64,000 nt of DNA from Luteolibacter arcticus (lineage in GTDB: Bacteria; Verrucomicrobiota; Verrucomicrobiia; Verrucomicrobiales; Akkermansiaceae): NCBI RefSeq assembly GCF_025950235.1, contig NZ_JAPDDT010000003.1, positions 124,001 through 188,000 on the forward strand. Reading direction: 5' to 3'. The position numbers and the translations under genes are program-made. Each line of letters opens with the position of its first letter. Within the stretch, counting starts at the first letter, position 1. Below, one piece after another: positions 35,045 to 42,899 of the stretch. The notes under the pieces were generated by a model. It searched no databases and was not told the origin of the DNA. It saw only the letters and a program-made list of their open reading frames with translations.

Positions 35045-35949
35045 GGTATCAGAAGGGGAATGGGTTCGCAGAGGCAAAGGCACTCGCCCCGGGCGAGCGA
35101 AAGTTCACCGGCACCGCGCGGATTCAGGATCTCCCTGCGCAGCGTTTCGTGATCGGCGAGCAGACGCGGGATGAGTCCGAGGGGCTTCAGAAAGCCATCG
35201 AGCTCCGCCCGCGTGCAGCCCCAGCGGAAGGGCTCCTTTCGCCAGCGCAGCCAGCGGCGGATCCACGAACTCTCACCGCGGAAGCCGAGCGAGCCGTCAT
35301 CCGCCCGCTCCATGAAGGTGAAGATCACACAGCCCCGCGGTCCCGCGATCCGCCCGCAGGAGGCCAGCAACTCGGCGACCCGCGAGGGCTCCAGGTACAT
35401 CGTCAGCCCCTCGACGATTACCACCGCGGGCCGCTCGGGATCAAAGGACGGGCATTTCGCCAACATCGCCTCCGGCAGCTCGGCGGCGAGGTCCGTCGGC
35501 AGCAGATGAAAGGCCACCGCCGCTCCCGGCGCGCCTCGCTTCGACCGCTGGGTGGCCGGGTGATCGAGCTCGAAGCACCGCAGTTCCCGGTCCTCTTGGC
35601 ACAGGCGCCAGCCGAGCGAATCGTAGCCGGCCCCGAGCACCACGAGCTGCCGGGTGCCGTGCCCCGCCAGCGCCTGCCGGGCCTCGCGCTCGATCCAGCG
35701 CTTCCGGACCAGGTAGTGGGCGGAGATGCCGTTTAAAAGCACCCGCTCCGCCGCCATCAGGCACCAGCGGGTCCAGCGATACCGGGCCATGAAGGCGAAC
35801 CAGCCCCGCCGCGCCCGCGAGCCTAGAAATCCGCCCACCGCCTCCTCCTCGCCCGAGGCCAGCAGCGGAGCATGCCCGCCGACGCTGGCCGACAGCAGAA
35901 CGCAGCGGGCAATCAAGGTGGCGGTGTCACTGGGGGAATCCGGATTCAA
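35041..35949 (-). CDS. Class I SAM-dependent methyltransferase, LCM/PPM1-like
   Basis: This 302-residue enzyme contains the SAM-binding segment QLVVLGAGYDSLGWRL (about residue 101) and ELDHPATQRSKR, which are signatures of the leucine carboxyl methyltransferase (PPM1/TcmP) family. VVIVEGLTMYLEP is the conserved third motif. The methyl acceptor is unknown, possibly a small carboxylic acid. It is coupled to the downstream FAD oxidase gene by a 4-base overlap. Confidence 0.8.
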   Translation of the reverse strand: MNPDSPSDTATLIARCVLLSASVGGHAPLLASGEEEAVGGFLGSRARRGWFAFMARYRWTRWCLMAAERVLLNGISAHYLVRKRWIEREARQALAGHGTRQLVVLGAGYDSLGWRLCQEDRELRCFELDHPATQRSKRGAPGAAVAFHLLPTDLAAELPEAMLAKCPSFDPERPAVVIVEGLTMYLEPSRVAELLASCGRIAGPRGCVIFTFMERADDGSLGFRGESSWIRRWLRWRKEPFRWGCTRAELDGFLKPLGLIPRLLADHETLRREILNPRGAGELSLARGECLCLCEPIPLLIP

Positions 35950-36108
35950 GCGACCGATTCAACGCAGGGAAACCGCCGGGGTGTGCATCGAAAGGCCGCC
36001 GTAGAACATCGCATTTACCAATGCTCCCGGGCGTGCCGAAAGTTTGATGCAAATTTTCTCTTGCCCACGTGGGGAGCACATGTAGAAAGCGCGCACGCGT
36101 TTCGCGAC

Positions 36109-36183
36109 GCGGGCGTAGCTCAGTGGTAGAGCGCCACCTTGCCAAGGTGGATGTCGTGAGTTCGAATCTCATCGCCCGCTCCA
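36109..36183 (+). tRNA. tRNA-Gly (GCC), integration target
   Basis: This 75-nt tRNA has anticodon GCC in CTTGCCAAG, acceptor stem GCGGGCG/CGCCCGC and encoded CCA. Its 3' half is part of the 56-bp repeat that recurs at 54048-54103, so the tRNA is the attachment site of the integrated element and is kept intact at the left end. Confidence 0.97.
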
Positions 36184-36189
36184 TTTTCA
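36134..36189 (+). repeat. attL core (56 bp) in tRNA-Gly 3' half
   Basis: The 56 bases from CCACCTTGCCAAGGTGG through the tRNA end to CCATTTTCA are identical to 54048-54103. The bases on either side differ, so the identity ends exactly there. This is the left attachment site. Confidence 0.95.
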
Positions 36190-36200
36190 ATCAACGACTT

Positions 36201-36223
36201 AGGCCGCATCAAGCGGCCTTTTT
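36201..36223 (+). terminator. Intrinsic terminator after tRNA-Gly
   Basis: AGGCCGC (36201-36207), loop ATCAA, GCGGCCT (36213-36219), then five T. It is 18 bases past the tRNA and inside the element, so the element supplies a terminator for the tRNA it uses. Confidence 0.75.
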
Positions 36224-36236
36224 CGTGCCCGGGCTA

Positions 36237-36267
36237 GTGCCTTTATAGTGCCACTATGTGCCACTAT
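36237..36267. promoter_or_regulatory. Left arm-type integrase sites (three 10-bp repeats)
   Basis: GTGCCTTTAT (36237-36246), GTGCCACTAT (36248-36257) and GTGCCACTAT (36258-36267) follow one another, 47 bases inside attL. Matching copies lie inside attR in the same orientation. Such short repeats next to att cores are usual for tyrosine integrases with an arm-binding N-terminal domain. Confidence 0.65.
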
Positions 36268-36308
36268 TTTTCTCGTCAATTCGCCCGTTTTCAACCTGTT
36301 CTCCACCC

Positions 36309-37538
36309 ATGGGCCGCAAGCTCACGCTTAAACCACGCTTCGACAAGTCCCGCCAGGAGTGGGTGCTTTCCATCCCCGCAAGGCTGTCCCCGACCGGCGC
36401 GAGACGCCGCCTTTTCTGGGCACGCGGAGAGGAACAGGAGGCCATCGACTACGCCGACAAGCTCAAGACCGGCCTGGACCACTTCAAGGACCGGGCGAAG
36501 GACATCAGCCCCGACCTCATGCGTGCCGCCGTGAAGTGGAATGACGTCGTGATGGAATACGGCTTCCACGGCCTCGAGCACTTCTGCGCGACGAAGCTGG
36601 CCGAGCTGGATGCCGCCAGCAAGTCCCCCACCCTTTCCTCCCTGCTGGATGCGTTCGAAAAGGACCACCAGAAGAACTGGTCACCCCAATACCTGGGCAA
36701 GCGCTGGAAGCCTTTCCGCAAGCGCCTCCACGAGGTCGAGCCCAAGAAGATCTCCGTTCTCGACGAAAGCTTCTGGCGCGACTGGCTCGCCGAGTGGAAG
36801 AAGGCCGACAAGCCCGGCCCCACGACCTACAACCAACAGATGGGCATGCTCCGCTCGATCTTCGAGCTGACTGCGGCGCGAAAGGTCCATCCTATCAATC
36901 CATTCTCCGATCTCCCCGGCGCCAAGGACGCGAAGAAGGCGGTGCCCGTGTCGTCGCCAGCCGAGGTCCGCCGGCTCTTGGCAGCAGCGTGGGAGCACGA
37001 CCGCGAGATGGTCCCCTACTTCGCCACCTGCTACTTCGCCGGCCTGCGCCCCGACTCCGAAGCCAAGCGCGTCCGCTTTGAGCATTTCGACTGGAAGGAA
37101 GGCCACCTCAAGGTCGGTGTCACCAAGACCGACGACAATCCCACCCGCCACGTTCACATCGAGGACGCTCTCCGCCAATGGATGCGCGCATGGATGAGGA
37201 AGAAAGGCAGCATCATTCCCGACAACTTCGCCAAGCGCCGGCGCCGCCTCATCTACGGCTTTCACACCACACCAGGCGCGACGATCGGCGACGAGGCGAA
37301 GTGGAAGCAGCTCGTGCCGTGGGGACACGACATCTCGCGCCACACCTACGGCTCGATGTGGGAAGCCGCCCACCGCGGGGAGGAAGGTTCCGTCGAGACG
37401 CTCGTCGCGAACATGGGCCACGTCGATTTCAAGACCTTCCGCCGCTACTACCTCAACTCCCGCCCGCGCTCCGAGGGCGCGGAGTTCTGGGCCATCCGCC
37501 CGCCCACGGCAGACGGCAACATCATCGCCATGGCTTGA
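36309..37538 (+). CDS. int: Tyrosine recombinase/integrase
   Basis: This 409-residue integrase catalyses insertion and excision of the element at tRNA-Gly. Catalytic residues are visible: Arg in FAGLRPDSEAKRVR, the HxxR box HDISRHTYG, a late His in MGHVDFKTF and the nucleophilic Tyr in RRYYLNS. A SAM-like N-terminal domain occupies residues 90-190. It lies directly inside attL and reads inward. The ATG at 36309 is chosen since earlier codons overlap the arm-type repeats. Confidence 0.95.
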   Translation: MGRKLTLKPRFDKSRQEWVLSIPARLSPTGARRRLFWARGEEQEAIDYADKLKTGLDHFKDRAKDISPDLMRAAVKWNDVVMEYGFHGLEHFCATKLAELDAASKSPTLSSLLDAFEKDHQKNWSPQYLGKRWKPFRKRLHEVEPKKISVLDESFWRDWLAEWKKADKPGPTTYNQQMGMLRSIFELTAARKVHPINPFSDLPGAKDAKKAVPVSSPAEVRRLLAAAWEHDREMVPYFATCYFAGLRPDSEAKRVRFEHFDWKEGHLKVGVTKTDDNPTRHVHIEDALRQWMRAWMRKKGSIIPDNFAKRRRRLIYGFHTTPGATIGDEAKWKQLVPWGHDISRHTYGSMWEAAHRGEEGSVETLVANMGHVDFKTFRRYYLNSRPRSEGAEFWAIRPPTADGNIIAMA

Positions 37539-37601
37539 GCATACCCACCCCCCTCATTTTTTCTTCGCACCGGCAGGGCGAAGAGTTAGACCGTGGGCAC
37601 C

Positions 37602-38387
37602 ATGGCCACGCCTCCCTTGCCGGTCGCACCGAAGAAATCCGGGTGCCTCAAGATCGGCCTCATCATCGTCGGCTGCCTGTTCGTGGGCTTTGTCGGCTTG
37701 GCCGTCATTGGCTGGATGCTCACCTCTCCAGAGGACAAGGCCCGCATCAGAGCCGAAAGGGAGGCCCGTGAGGTCGAAGAAGCGGCCGGACAGCAGCCGG
37801 ACCCTCCCGTCGATCCAGAGGCCGCCAGACAGGCCGCGGAAGCGAGCAAGCCCGCGCCGGATCCAGATCGTGACGCCCGAATTGCTGCCGCTGCCACTCA
37901 GCAGCGGGAGAAGGAGTCCACCGCCAAAGCGAAGCGCGAGGCCGATGCCAAAGCCGCCACTGTCCCCTACCATCCAAAATCGGTAGAAGCGCAGGTCGAG
38001 GAAATCGCCCGCTCCCTCTACGGCGAGCGCTTCAAGTCATCCACCGCCTGGCAGGACCCGAAATCCAAGACGTGGTCCATCCAAGTCAATATCACCGACG
38101 AGAGCGGCTCGCCGGCGGGCATTCAGCGCGGCATCGTGAAGCTCGCCGCCTATTGCCACCCCGAAGGGCTGCAAGTGTCCGACTTCACCGTCGGCGTCTT
38201 CTCGTCTCTAACGGACGGGCTTGGGAACAAGTCAGAGGGCAGCCTCGTCGTGGTATCTGTAAATCGGGAAGCAGCAGCTCGGATCAACTGGAAGAATCAC
38301 GACGAGATCGATTTTCACCGGGCATTCGATACCACCAAGGTCCTTCCCTCCTATCGCGAGAAATGGGAGAAGTCGGAGCTTTGGTGA
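37602..38387 (+). CDS. Single-pass membrane protein, unknown function
   Basis: This 261-residue protein has a membrane helix near the start (IGLIIVGCLFVGFVGLAVIG), a long charged Glu/Ala/Lys-rich region (likely coiled coil, about residues 45-125) and a small C-terminal domain (SVEAQVEEIARSLYGERF to the end). I do not recognise it. It lies between the integrase and the repressor, a position where accessory genes occur. A GTG nine bases upstream is an alternative start. Confidence 0.6.
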   Translation: MATPPLPVAPKKSGCLKIGLIIVGCLFVGFVGLAVIGWMLTSPEDKARIRAEREAREVEEAAGQQPDPPVDPEAARQAAEASKPAPDPDRDARIAAAATQQREKESTAKAKREADAKAATVPYHPKSVEAQVEEIARSLYGERFKSSTAWQDPKSKTWSIQVNITDESGSPAGIQRGIVKLAAYCHPEGLQVSDFTVGVFSSLTDGLGNKSEGSLVVVSVNREAAARINWKNHDEIDFHRAFDTTKVLPSYREKWEKSELW

Positions 38388-38391
38388 GGTG

Positions 38392-39084
38392 TTAGAGCAC
38401 ATCCACCAGCACTGCCTCGATCTTCCCGCCCTCCAGCATCTGCACGTCAGGGAAGGCCTTGTTGATTGACCGCAACACCGCCACATTGCCGAAGCTGTCT
38501 CCTTCCTCGCCGGCCTCCGCCTTGCGATAGCCGAATTCCTTGAGCGAGGCCCCGTGCCCGTCGTGATAGACCACGAGTGTGCCCTTCCTGGGTGTCCCCT
38601 TGTCCGTTGGCCACGCCTTCACGATGATCAGCGCACCATCCCGGACTTTTGGCTCCATCGAGCGGCCGAAGACCCGCAACGCATAGTGATCGTCCGGCCA
38701 CTGCTTTAGAGACGGGATCGGCTCTTCCACCAGATCCCCGTCGATCGGCGCACCCGCGGCCAGACCGCCCTTGAAATCCACCCATGCCCGCGGGCCGTCT
38801 GTTAGATCGATAGTCCGTCTTGCGGGCTCTTCCGCCACCTTGGATTCGAAAGGAACCACCGCCCCCGGCTTGACCAGTTCCGGCCGCGCCGTATCGGAAA
38901 CCAGCTTCGCCAGGTCGAAGCCCACCTTCTTCAAATCCTCAAGACCGATCGCCGTGCAAAAGCGGATCAGCTCCTGTTTTGGCAAACCTGTTAGCTCAGC
39001 CGCCAGATCCAGCTTGTCCATGGTCGACTGTGGGAATTTCACCGTCGTAGGGGTAGGCGGTGGAGGGGATTTATCGTTAGGCAT
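38392..39084 (-). CDS. Repressor: ribbon-helix-helix domain fused to S24 (LexA-like) peptidase
   Basis: This 230-residue regulator has an N-terminal ribbon-helix-helix-like segment (TVKFPQSTMDKLDLAAELTG, then LPKQELIRFCTAIGLEDL) instead of the usual XRE helix-turn-helix, and a C-terminal S24 peptidase domain. The catalytic serine is in FGRSMEPKVRDGALI and the lysine in GASLKEFGYRK. By analogy with phage C1/LexA proteins, RecA filaments would trigger self-cleavage and derepression after DNA damage. It is transcribed away from a second RHH gene, with two identical-type dyads in between. Confidence 0.8.
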   Translation of the reverse strand: MPNDKSPPPPTPTTVKFPQSTMDKLDLAAELTGLPKQELIRFCTAIGLEDLKKVGFDLAKLVSDTARPELVKPGAVVPFESKVAEEPARRTIDLTDGPRAWVDFKGGLAAGAPIDGDLVEEPIPSLKQWPDDHYALRVFGRSMEPKVRDGALIIVKAWPTDKGTPRKGTLVVYHDGHGASLKEFGYRKAEAGEEGDSFGNVAVLRSINKAFPDVQMLEGGKIEAVLVDVL

Positions 39085-39101
39085 GCTTAACTAATACAGT
39101 C

Positions 39102-39153
39102 GGTAGCAAGATTTGCTACCTTTTTTGTTGCGCGGGTAGTAGATTCTACTACC
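39102..39153. promoter_or_regulatory. Two matching operators of the RHH switch
   Basis: Two dyads share one architecture: GGTAGCAA-GAT-TTGCTACC (39102-39120) and GGTAGTAG-ATT-CTACTACC (39135-39153). Each has 8-bp arms and a 3-base spacer, and their centres are 33 bases apart, about three helical turns. They lie between the divergent regulator genes and are the expected binding sites of the two RHH proteins. Confidence 0.8.
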
Positions 39154-39161
39154 GTTCCTCC

Positions 39162-39365
39162 ATGTCCGACACGAAACCAGCCACAAGGAACCTCTCCAAC
39201 CCGGTGCCGCTGAAGCTCACGCCGGCCCTTGAGACCAAGGTCGCCGAGGCGGTGGAGGCCACCGGGCTCAAGAAATCCGACGTCCTCCGGATGTCGGTGG
39301 AGCGGGGCCTCGACGTCCTGCTCGCCCAGCTCACCAGCGATCCCAAGGCGACCCACGCCGCCTGA
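39162..39365 (+). CDS. Small ribbon-helix-helix regulator (Cro/Arc-like role)
   Basis: This 67-residue protein has the RHH pattern: strand VPLKLTPAL, helix ETKVAEAVEATG, then LKKSDVLRMSVERGLDVLL. It lines up with the N-terminal domain of the divergent S24 repressor, so both should recognise the shared operators. It starts 9 bases after the second operator and is the first gene of the rightward run, the place of Cro in a lambdoid switch. Confidence 0.75.
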   Translation: MSDTKPATRNLSNPVPLKLTPALETKVAEAVEATGLKKSDVLRMSVERGLDVLLAQLTSDPKATHAA

Positions 39366-39371
39366 CCAAAC

Positions 39372-39432
39372 GCCCGGCCGGTCCGTGATCTACCGCGGGG
39401 TAGGGTCACGGGTTCACACACACCGGCCGGGC
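39372..39432 (+). ncRNA. Intergenic stem-loop 1
   Basis: An 11-bp perfect outer stem (GCCCGGCCGGT, 39372-39382, with ACCGGCCGGGC, 39422-39432) encloses a nested inner hairpin (CCGTGA/TCACGG and CTACC/GGTAG). It begins 7 bases after the RHH stop and ends 42 bases before the next start. It is the first of four such structures in this region. Function is unknown; a terminator, attenuator or RNA-processing signal is possible. Confidence 0.55.
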
Positions 39433-39474
39433 ACCTCCCCCTCTTTTTCCAAGTCTCCCAACGCCTAACCTTCC

Positions 39475-39816
39475 ATGGCCAAGAACGCTCCCGTTTCCGT
39501 CACCCTCATCCCGTGGTTGAAAGACAACCTCGGCAAGGGCTGCCTTGCCGGCATCTGCTCCGGTGAGCTCGACGCTCTCAGCGCTGCCATCCACATCGTC
39601 GCCCTCACCGGCTACGAATACCCGCGGAAGCCGGTCCTTACCCGCGCCTTTGGCGACGTGGTGCTCACCTTGCAGGAAAAGCACTTCCCGCTCGCTTACC
39701 ACGCCATCGCCCACGTCCTCGACTGGGGCGACCGCGATCGCCTCTGGCTGATCGCCAATCTCCCGGACATCGAGCCCGGCCTCTGCCAATACGAACCGGG
39801 AGGGCGCGGCCAATGA
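39475..39816 (+). CDS. Early-region hypothetical protein
   Basis: This 113-residue protein includes VSVTLIPWLKDNLGKGCLAG and HFPLAYHAIAHVLDWGDRDR. No domain is recognised. It overlaps the next gene by 4 bases (ATGA). Like other proteins in this run it is probably expressed early after derepression. Confidence 0.6.
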   Translation: MAKNAPVSVTLIPWLKDNLGKGCLAGICSGELDALSAAIHIVALTGYEYPRKPVLTRAFGDVVLTLQEKHFPLAYHAIAHVLDWGDRDRLWLIANLPDIEPGLCQYEPGGRGQ

Positions 39817-40130
39817 CCATGCGCCCGGACCTCACCGCTGCCATCGCCGACATGGAAGCCAAGGCCGATGAAGAAAGCACGGCCGGCATGACCCCCGCCG
39901 CCCTCGGCTGGCGTCACGCCGCCCAGATCGTCCGCCTCTTTTCGGATCCCGCCCGCGCCTTGCGGCAGTTCCGTCAGCACGCCGGCTTCTTCACCACCTC
40001 CGCGCCGGAAAAGGCCCAGGTCTACCGCGCAGCCGCGGCCGTCCTCACCCATCACACCGGCGAGCACCTCGCCGCCATCGTCGTCCGCGAATCCTACGAC
40101 CAGTCGAACCTCGAACTCGTCCTTTCCTGA
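39813..40130 (+). CDS. Early-region hypothetical protein
   Basis: This 105-residue helical protein begins MTMRPDLTAAIADMEAKADE and contains ALGWRHAAQIVRLFSDPARA. No domain, signal or membrane segment is seen. It is translationally coupled to the gene before it and followed by stem-loop 2. An ATG six bases later is an alternative start. Confidence 0.55.
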   Translation: MTMRPDLTAAIADMEAKADEESTAGMTPAALGWRHAAQIVRLFSDPARALRQFRQHAGFFTTSAPEKAQVYRAAAAVLTHHTGEHLAAIVVRESYDQSNLELVLS

Positions 40131-40136
40131 CAGCTC

Positions 40137-40199
40137 TACCCGGTCGGCCCGCGCCCGCCCTTTTGGGAGGGAGAGCGGAGCGCCTAGGCCGGCCGGGTA
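40137..40199 (+). ncRNA. Intergenic stem-loop 2
   Basis: TACCCGGTCGGCC (40137-40149) pairs with GGCCGGCCGGGTA (40187-40199) over 13 bp with one G-U pair. An inner CCCGCCC/GGGAGGG hairpin with a TTTT loop adds to it. It starts 6 bases after a stop and ends 34 bases before the next start. Confidence 0.55.
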
Positions 40200-40233
40200 A
40201 TTCTCCACGCCTCCCACTTGTGCAACGCCACGC

Positions 40234-40572
40234 ATGCGAAAGTTCTCATCACTGCCAGCACCGGACCGTTGGAGCGTCCTCGATGAAGAGCTCCCCCAGA
40301 TCATCGCCGCACACGTCAAGGCCGCCGAAGTCGACCCGACCGAGGAGATCGCCGTTGCCGAAATCGCCCAACGTCACCGCACCACCGAGGCCTTCATGGT
40401 CAAGCGGCTCCGCGACCTCGGCGGCCAGCCCTACTGCCTCGGTGCCTTCTACTTCATCCGCCGCCGCTCGCTCGTCCTCGCCCTCGAGGCCGCCGAGACC
40501 ACCGCCACCCGTCCCGCCACGCGCAAGCGCAGCAAGCTAAAGACGAAACCCAAGTCAGCCCCCACACCGTGA
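40234..40572 (+). CDS. Hypothetical protein with possible HTH and basic tail
   Basis: This 112-residue protein has IAVAEIAQRHRTTEAFMVKR, which could be a helix-turn-helix, then LGAFYFIRRRSLVLALEAAE and a Lys/Arg/Pro-rich basic C terminus. DNA or RNA binding is possible. It overlaps the following gene by 4 bases (GTGA). The family is not recognised. Confidence 0.55.
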   Translation: MRKFSSLPAPDRWSVLDEELPQIIAAHVKAAEVDPTEEIAVAEIAQRHRTTEAFMVKRLRDLGGQPYCLGAFYFIRRRSLVLALEAAETTATRPATRKRSKLKTKPKSAPTP

Positions 40573-40829
40573 AACCCAACCAAGCCCGCAACGATGCCGA
40601 GGAATGCCGCATGATGGCCGGCCTGCTCTTCGCCATCGCCATCGTCTCCCTCATCGCCGGCGGGTGCGTGTGGTATTCGCTCGGCCCCGGCCTCGGACTG
40701 CTCGCCTGCGTAACCGTAGCCGTGGTGAGCGTCGTGGGATTCTTCCACGAGACCGGCCAAGCCCGGCGGCTCGATCGCATCGCCCGCCAGAGACTGCCCC
40801 TTTACTTCGAAAATCACGGCCATGAGTGA
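40569..40829 (+). CDS. Small two-helix membrane protein
   Basis: This 86-residue protein starts with GTG. Two membrane helices are clear (MAGLLFAIAIVSLIAGGCVW and LGLLACVTVAVVSVVGFF), joined by a short turn. A holin-like role cannot be excluded, but there is no lysin nearby. It overlaps both neighbouring genes. Confidence 0.6.
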   Translation: MKPNQARNDAEECRMMAGLLFAIAIVSLIAGGCVWYSLGPGLGLLACVTVAVVSVVGFFHETGQARRLDRIARQRLPLYFENHGHE

Positions 40830-41052
40830 CCCGCTTCCTCGCACCGCGCCCGAGTCCACCGCCTCCGGCCAGGTTCCCGTCGAGCTCTACGCCGGCCCGC
40901 TCTGCGGCACCGCGCTGCTCGCCCATCCTTCCGCCGAAAGCATCCGTGGCACCTGCCCCATGACCGGCGCTCCCCTCAACTACATCCCTTCCGAACTCCG
41001 CTCCCTCAAGGGGTGCCGCATCTACGAGTTGGAGAATGAGATTCCGTTCTGA
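40822..41052 (+). CDS. Small hypothetical protein
   Basis: This 76-residue protein contains VELYAGPLCGTALLAHPSAE and CPMTGAPLNYIPSELRSLKG. Two spaced cysteines (one in PLCGT, one in TCPMTG) might bind metal, but this is a guess. It overlaps the membrane-protein gene by 8 bases and is followed 3 bases later by rusA-like. Confidence 0.5.
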   Translation: MSDPLPRTAPESTASGQVPVELYAGPLCGTALLAHPSAESIRGTCPMTGAPLNYIPSELRSLKGCRIYELENEIPF

Positions 41053-41055
41053 TCC

Positions 41056-41454
41056 ATGCCCGACCCTCTCGTCATCACCCTGCCCATCCCGGATCGCCGC
41101 ATCTCGCCGAATGCCTCCACGGGCCGCGGCAGGGGGGCCATCATGAGAAAGTCCCGCATCACCCGCCGGCACAAGACCAACGCCCGGCTGCGCACCCTCG
41201 AACTACTAGGCGAGCAGTATCACAAGCCCGGCGTCTCCGTCCCTGCCTTCGCCGGCTACTCCCTCGCCCACTACTTCAAGACCGCCGCCTTCCGTGACGA
41301 CGACAACGCGGACGGCGCCTGCAAGGCCTACCGCGACGGCATCGCCGACGCCCTCGGCATTGATGACCTGCACTTCCCCAAGCTCGCCCTCTCCACCTTC
41401 GCCAAGGACGCCGCCAACCCGCGCGTCGAGATCACCCTTCACCTTGCACCCTGA
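41056..41454 (+). CDS. RusA-family Holliday junction resolvase
   Basis: This 132-residue endonuclease would cut branched DNA during replication or recombination of the element. It has the RusA layout: LPIPDRRISPNASTGRG near the N terminus and FRDDDNADGACKAYRDGIAD with the acidic residues and lysine that form the active site. Length is near the usual 120 residues. It lies in the DNA-metabolism part of the element. Confidence 0.75.
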   Translation: MPDPLVITLPIPDRRISPNASTGRGRGAIMRKSRITRRHKTNARLRTLELLGEQYHKPGVSVPAFAGYSLAHYFKTAAFRDDDNADGACKAYRDGIADALGIDDLHFPKLALSTFAKDAANPRVEITLHLAP

Positions 41455-41478
41455 ACGATTCACCCCCGGAAACACCGG

Positions 41479-41527
41479 CCCGGAGCGCGGGCACACCTTT
41501 GCAGGACATCACCGCACGCGCTCCGGG
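41479..41527 (+). ncRNA. Intergenic stem-loop 3
   Basis: CCCGGAGCGCG (41479-41489) and CGCGCTCCGGG (41517-41527) form a perfect 11-bp stem with a 27-base loop. It lies between the rusA-like stop and the next start (41559). Confidence 0.55.
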
Positions 41528-41558
41528 TCGCTTCCATCTAACAGAACCCGATCCCGCC

Positions 41559-41783
41559 ATGCCCCGGACCCTTCTCAAACCTCGCGTCTCCCAACGCGCT
41601 GCCGGCCTCACCACCCAGGCCGCCACCCGCCTCGCCAAAGAGCGCGGCCAGTTCTGCACTTTCGAGGACGTCCACCGTGCCTGCCACCGCTGGCTCATGA
41701 AGCGCGATCCCATCTACCGCCAGCAGCGCGAGAACTTCGAGGCAGGGGATCGATCCAGCGCCAAACCCTTCCTCGGTTTCTAA
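41559..41783 (+). CDS. Small hypothetical protein
   Basis: This 74-residue basic protein begins MPRTLLKPRVSQRAAGLTTQ and contains FCTFEDVHRACHRWLMKRD. The start at 41559 is chosen because the longer frame runs through stem-loop 3. No family is recognised. Confidence 0.5.
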   Translation: MPRTLLKPRVSQRAAGLTTQAATRLAKERGQFCTFEDVHRACHRWLMKRDPIYRQQRENFEAGDRSSAKPFLGF

Positions 41784-41798
41784 CACCTCTCCACGGAC

Positions 41799-41847
41799 GC
41801 CGGCCCCGGCACACGCGTGCGGCAGACCAATTCCGGTTGGGGCCGGC
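41799..41847 (+). ncRNA. Intergenic stem-loop 4
   Basis: GCCGGCCCC (41799-41807) pairs with GGGGCCGGC (41839-41847) over 9 bp with a 31-base loop. It starts 15 bases after a stop and ends 18 bases before the exonuclease start. Confidence 0.5.
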
Positions 41848-41865
41848 TGAAATTTCCAAGCACCT

Positions 41866-42540
41866 ATGAAAGACCTCTTCCTCGACATCGAAGCCCTCGG
41901 CCGGAAGCCCGGCTCCGCCATCATCCAACTCGGTGCCATCGTCTTCGACCCCGACACCGGCGCCACGGCGGAGGAATTCCACCGCTACATCAATCCGAAT
42001 CCCGACCTGTTCACCTCCGACCTCGGCACCCTCGCTTGGCATGCCGAGCAAGGCACGTGGCCGCATCCTCCCGGCCTCGAGATCACCGATGAAGCCGCCG
42101 CCTTCTGCGAGTTTGTCGAATGGTTCGGCACCCTCGCCCACGCCGGCCACGTCATCGAAGACGCATGGAGTTGGGGCATCACCTACGACTTCGGCCTCCT
42201 TGCCCCCTACTTCGAGCACTACACCGGCGGCGCGCCGTGGCGATATCGGCAGGTCACCGACGCCCGCTCATTCTGGAAGCGCGCCTTTCCCGGCATCAAG
42301 CACAAGGACCGGCCCCACCACGCGCTCGAGGACTGCCGCGATGGGATCAAGGACCTCGTCAGCGCCCTTCGCGAACTGACCGCCGGCCGTGACCTTGCCC
42401 GCGACTTGGAGCGCTGGGAACACGAGTGCGGCGAATCCACCGATATCGTCCCCCCCGAAAACGGCCGCAAGCTCTGGCCGATCATCGCCCGGGCCAAGGA
42501 CATCGCGTTCTCACCGGCTGGCGAGGAGGTGGCACCGTGA
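41866..42540 (+). CDS. 3'-5' exonuclease, DexA/RNase T-like
   Basis: This 224-residue protein has the DEDD exonuclease pattern: LFLDIEALG (DxE) at the start, ILQLGAIVFD-like sequence next, a middle acidic segment (WSWGITYDFGLLAP) and HHALEDCRDGIKDL at the end (HxxxxD). Similar proteins serve phage recombination or DNA turnover. It overlaps the next gene by 4 bases (GTGA). Confidence 0.75.
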   Translation: MKDLFLDIEALGRKPGSAIIQLGAIVFDPDTGATAEEFHRYINPNPDLFTSDLGTLAWHAEQGTWPHPPGLEITDEAAAFCEFVEWFGTLAHAGHVIEDAWSWGITYDFGLLAPYFEHYTGGAPWRYRQVTDARSFWKRAFPGIKHKDRPHHALEDCRDGIKDLVSALRELTAGRDLARDLERWEHECGESTDIVPPENGRKLWPIIARAKDIAFSPAGEEVAP

Positions 42541-42899
42541 CCGGCGTCGAACTGATCGCGGCCGAGCGTGCCCGGCAAGTGGCGGAGGAAGGATACACCC
42601 CGGAGAGCGATGATCGCTACGACATCGGCCAGCTTGTCGATGCCTCCATTTGCTACGCCACCGCGGGCACCTGCCTTGTGAATGGCCCGGTGATGATGGG
42701 CACCGACTACGACTGCACCCCGGAGAACCTGCTCCCGAATTTTCAGGAGTATCAATTCGGCGTCGGGGTGTCGTGGCCATGGGTATGGGCATCATTCAAG
42801 ATCTCCCCGGATCCCATCCGCTGCTTGGTGAAGGCCGGTGCCCTGCTCGCGGCCGAGATCGATCGCCTGCAACGCCGGGCGGGAAAGGAGGGCGCTTGA
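42537..42899 (+). CDS. Phage-type hypothetical protein
   Basis: This 120-residue protein starts with GTG. It begins VELIAAERARQVAEEGYTPE followed by DDRYDIGQLVDASICYA and ends LVKAGALLAAEIDRLQRRAG. Proteins with this pattern are common in phage early regions, with no known function. It is coupled to both neighbours by short overlaps. Confidence 0.65.
   Translation: MTGVELIAAERARQVAEEGYTPESDDRYDIGQLVDASICYATAGTCLVNGPVMMGTDYDCTPENLLPNFQEYQFGVGVSWPWVWASFKISPDPIRCLVKAGALLAAEIDRLQRRAGKEGA

Noticed and set aside
40569..40829. Holin
   Set aside because: Two membrane helices alone are not enough, and no endolysin gene is near.
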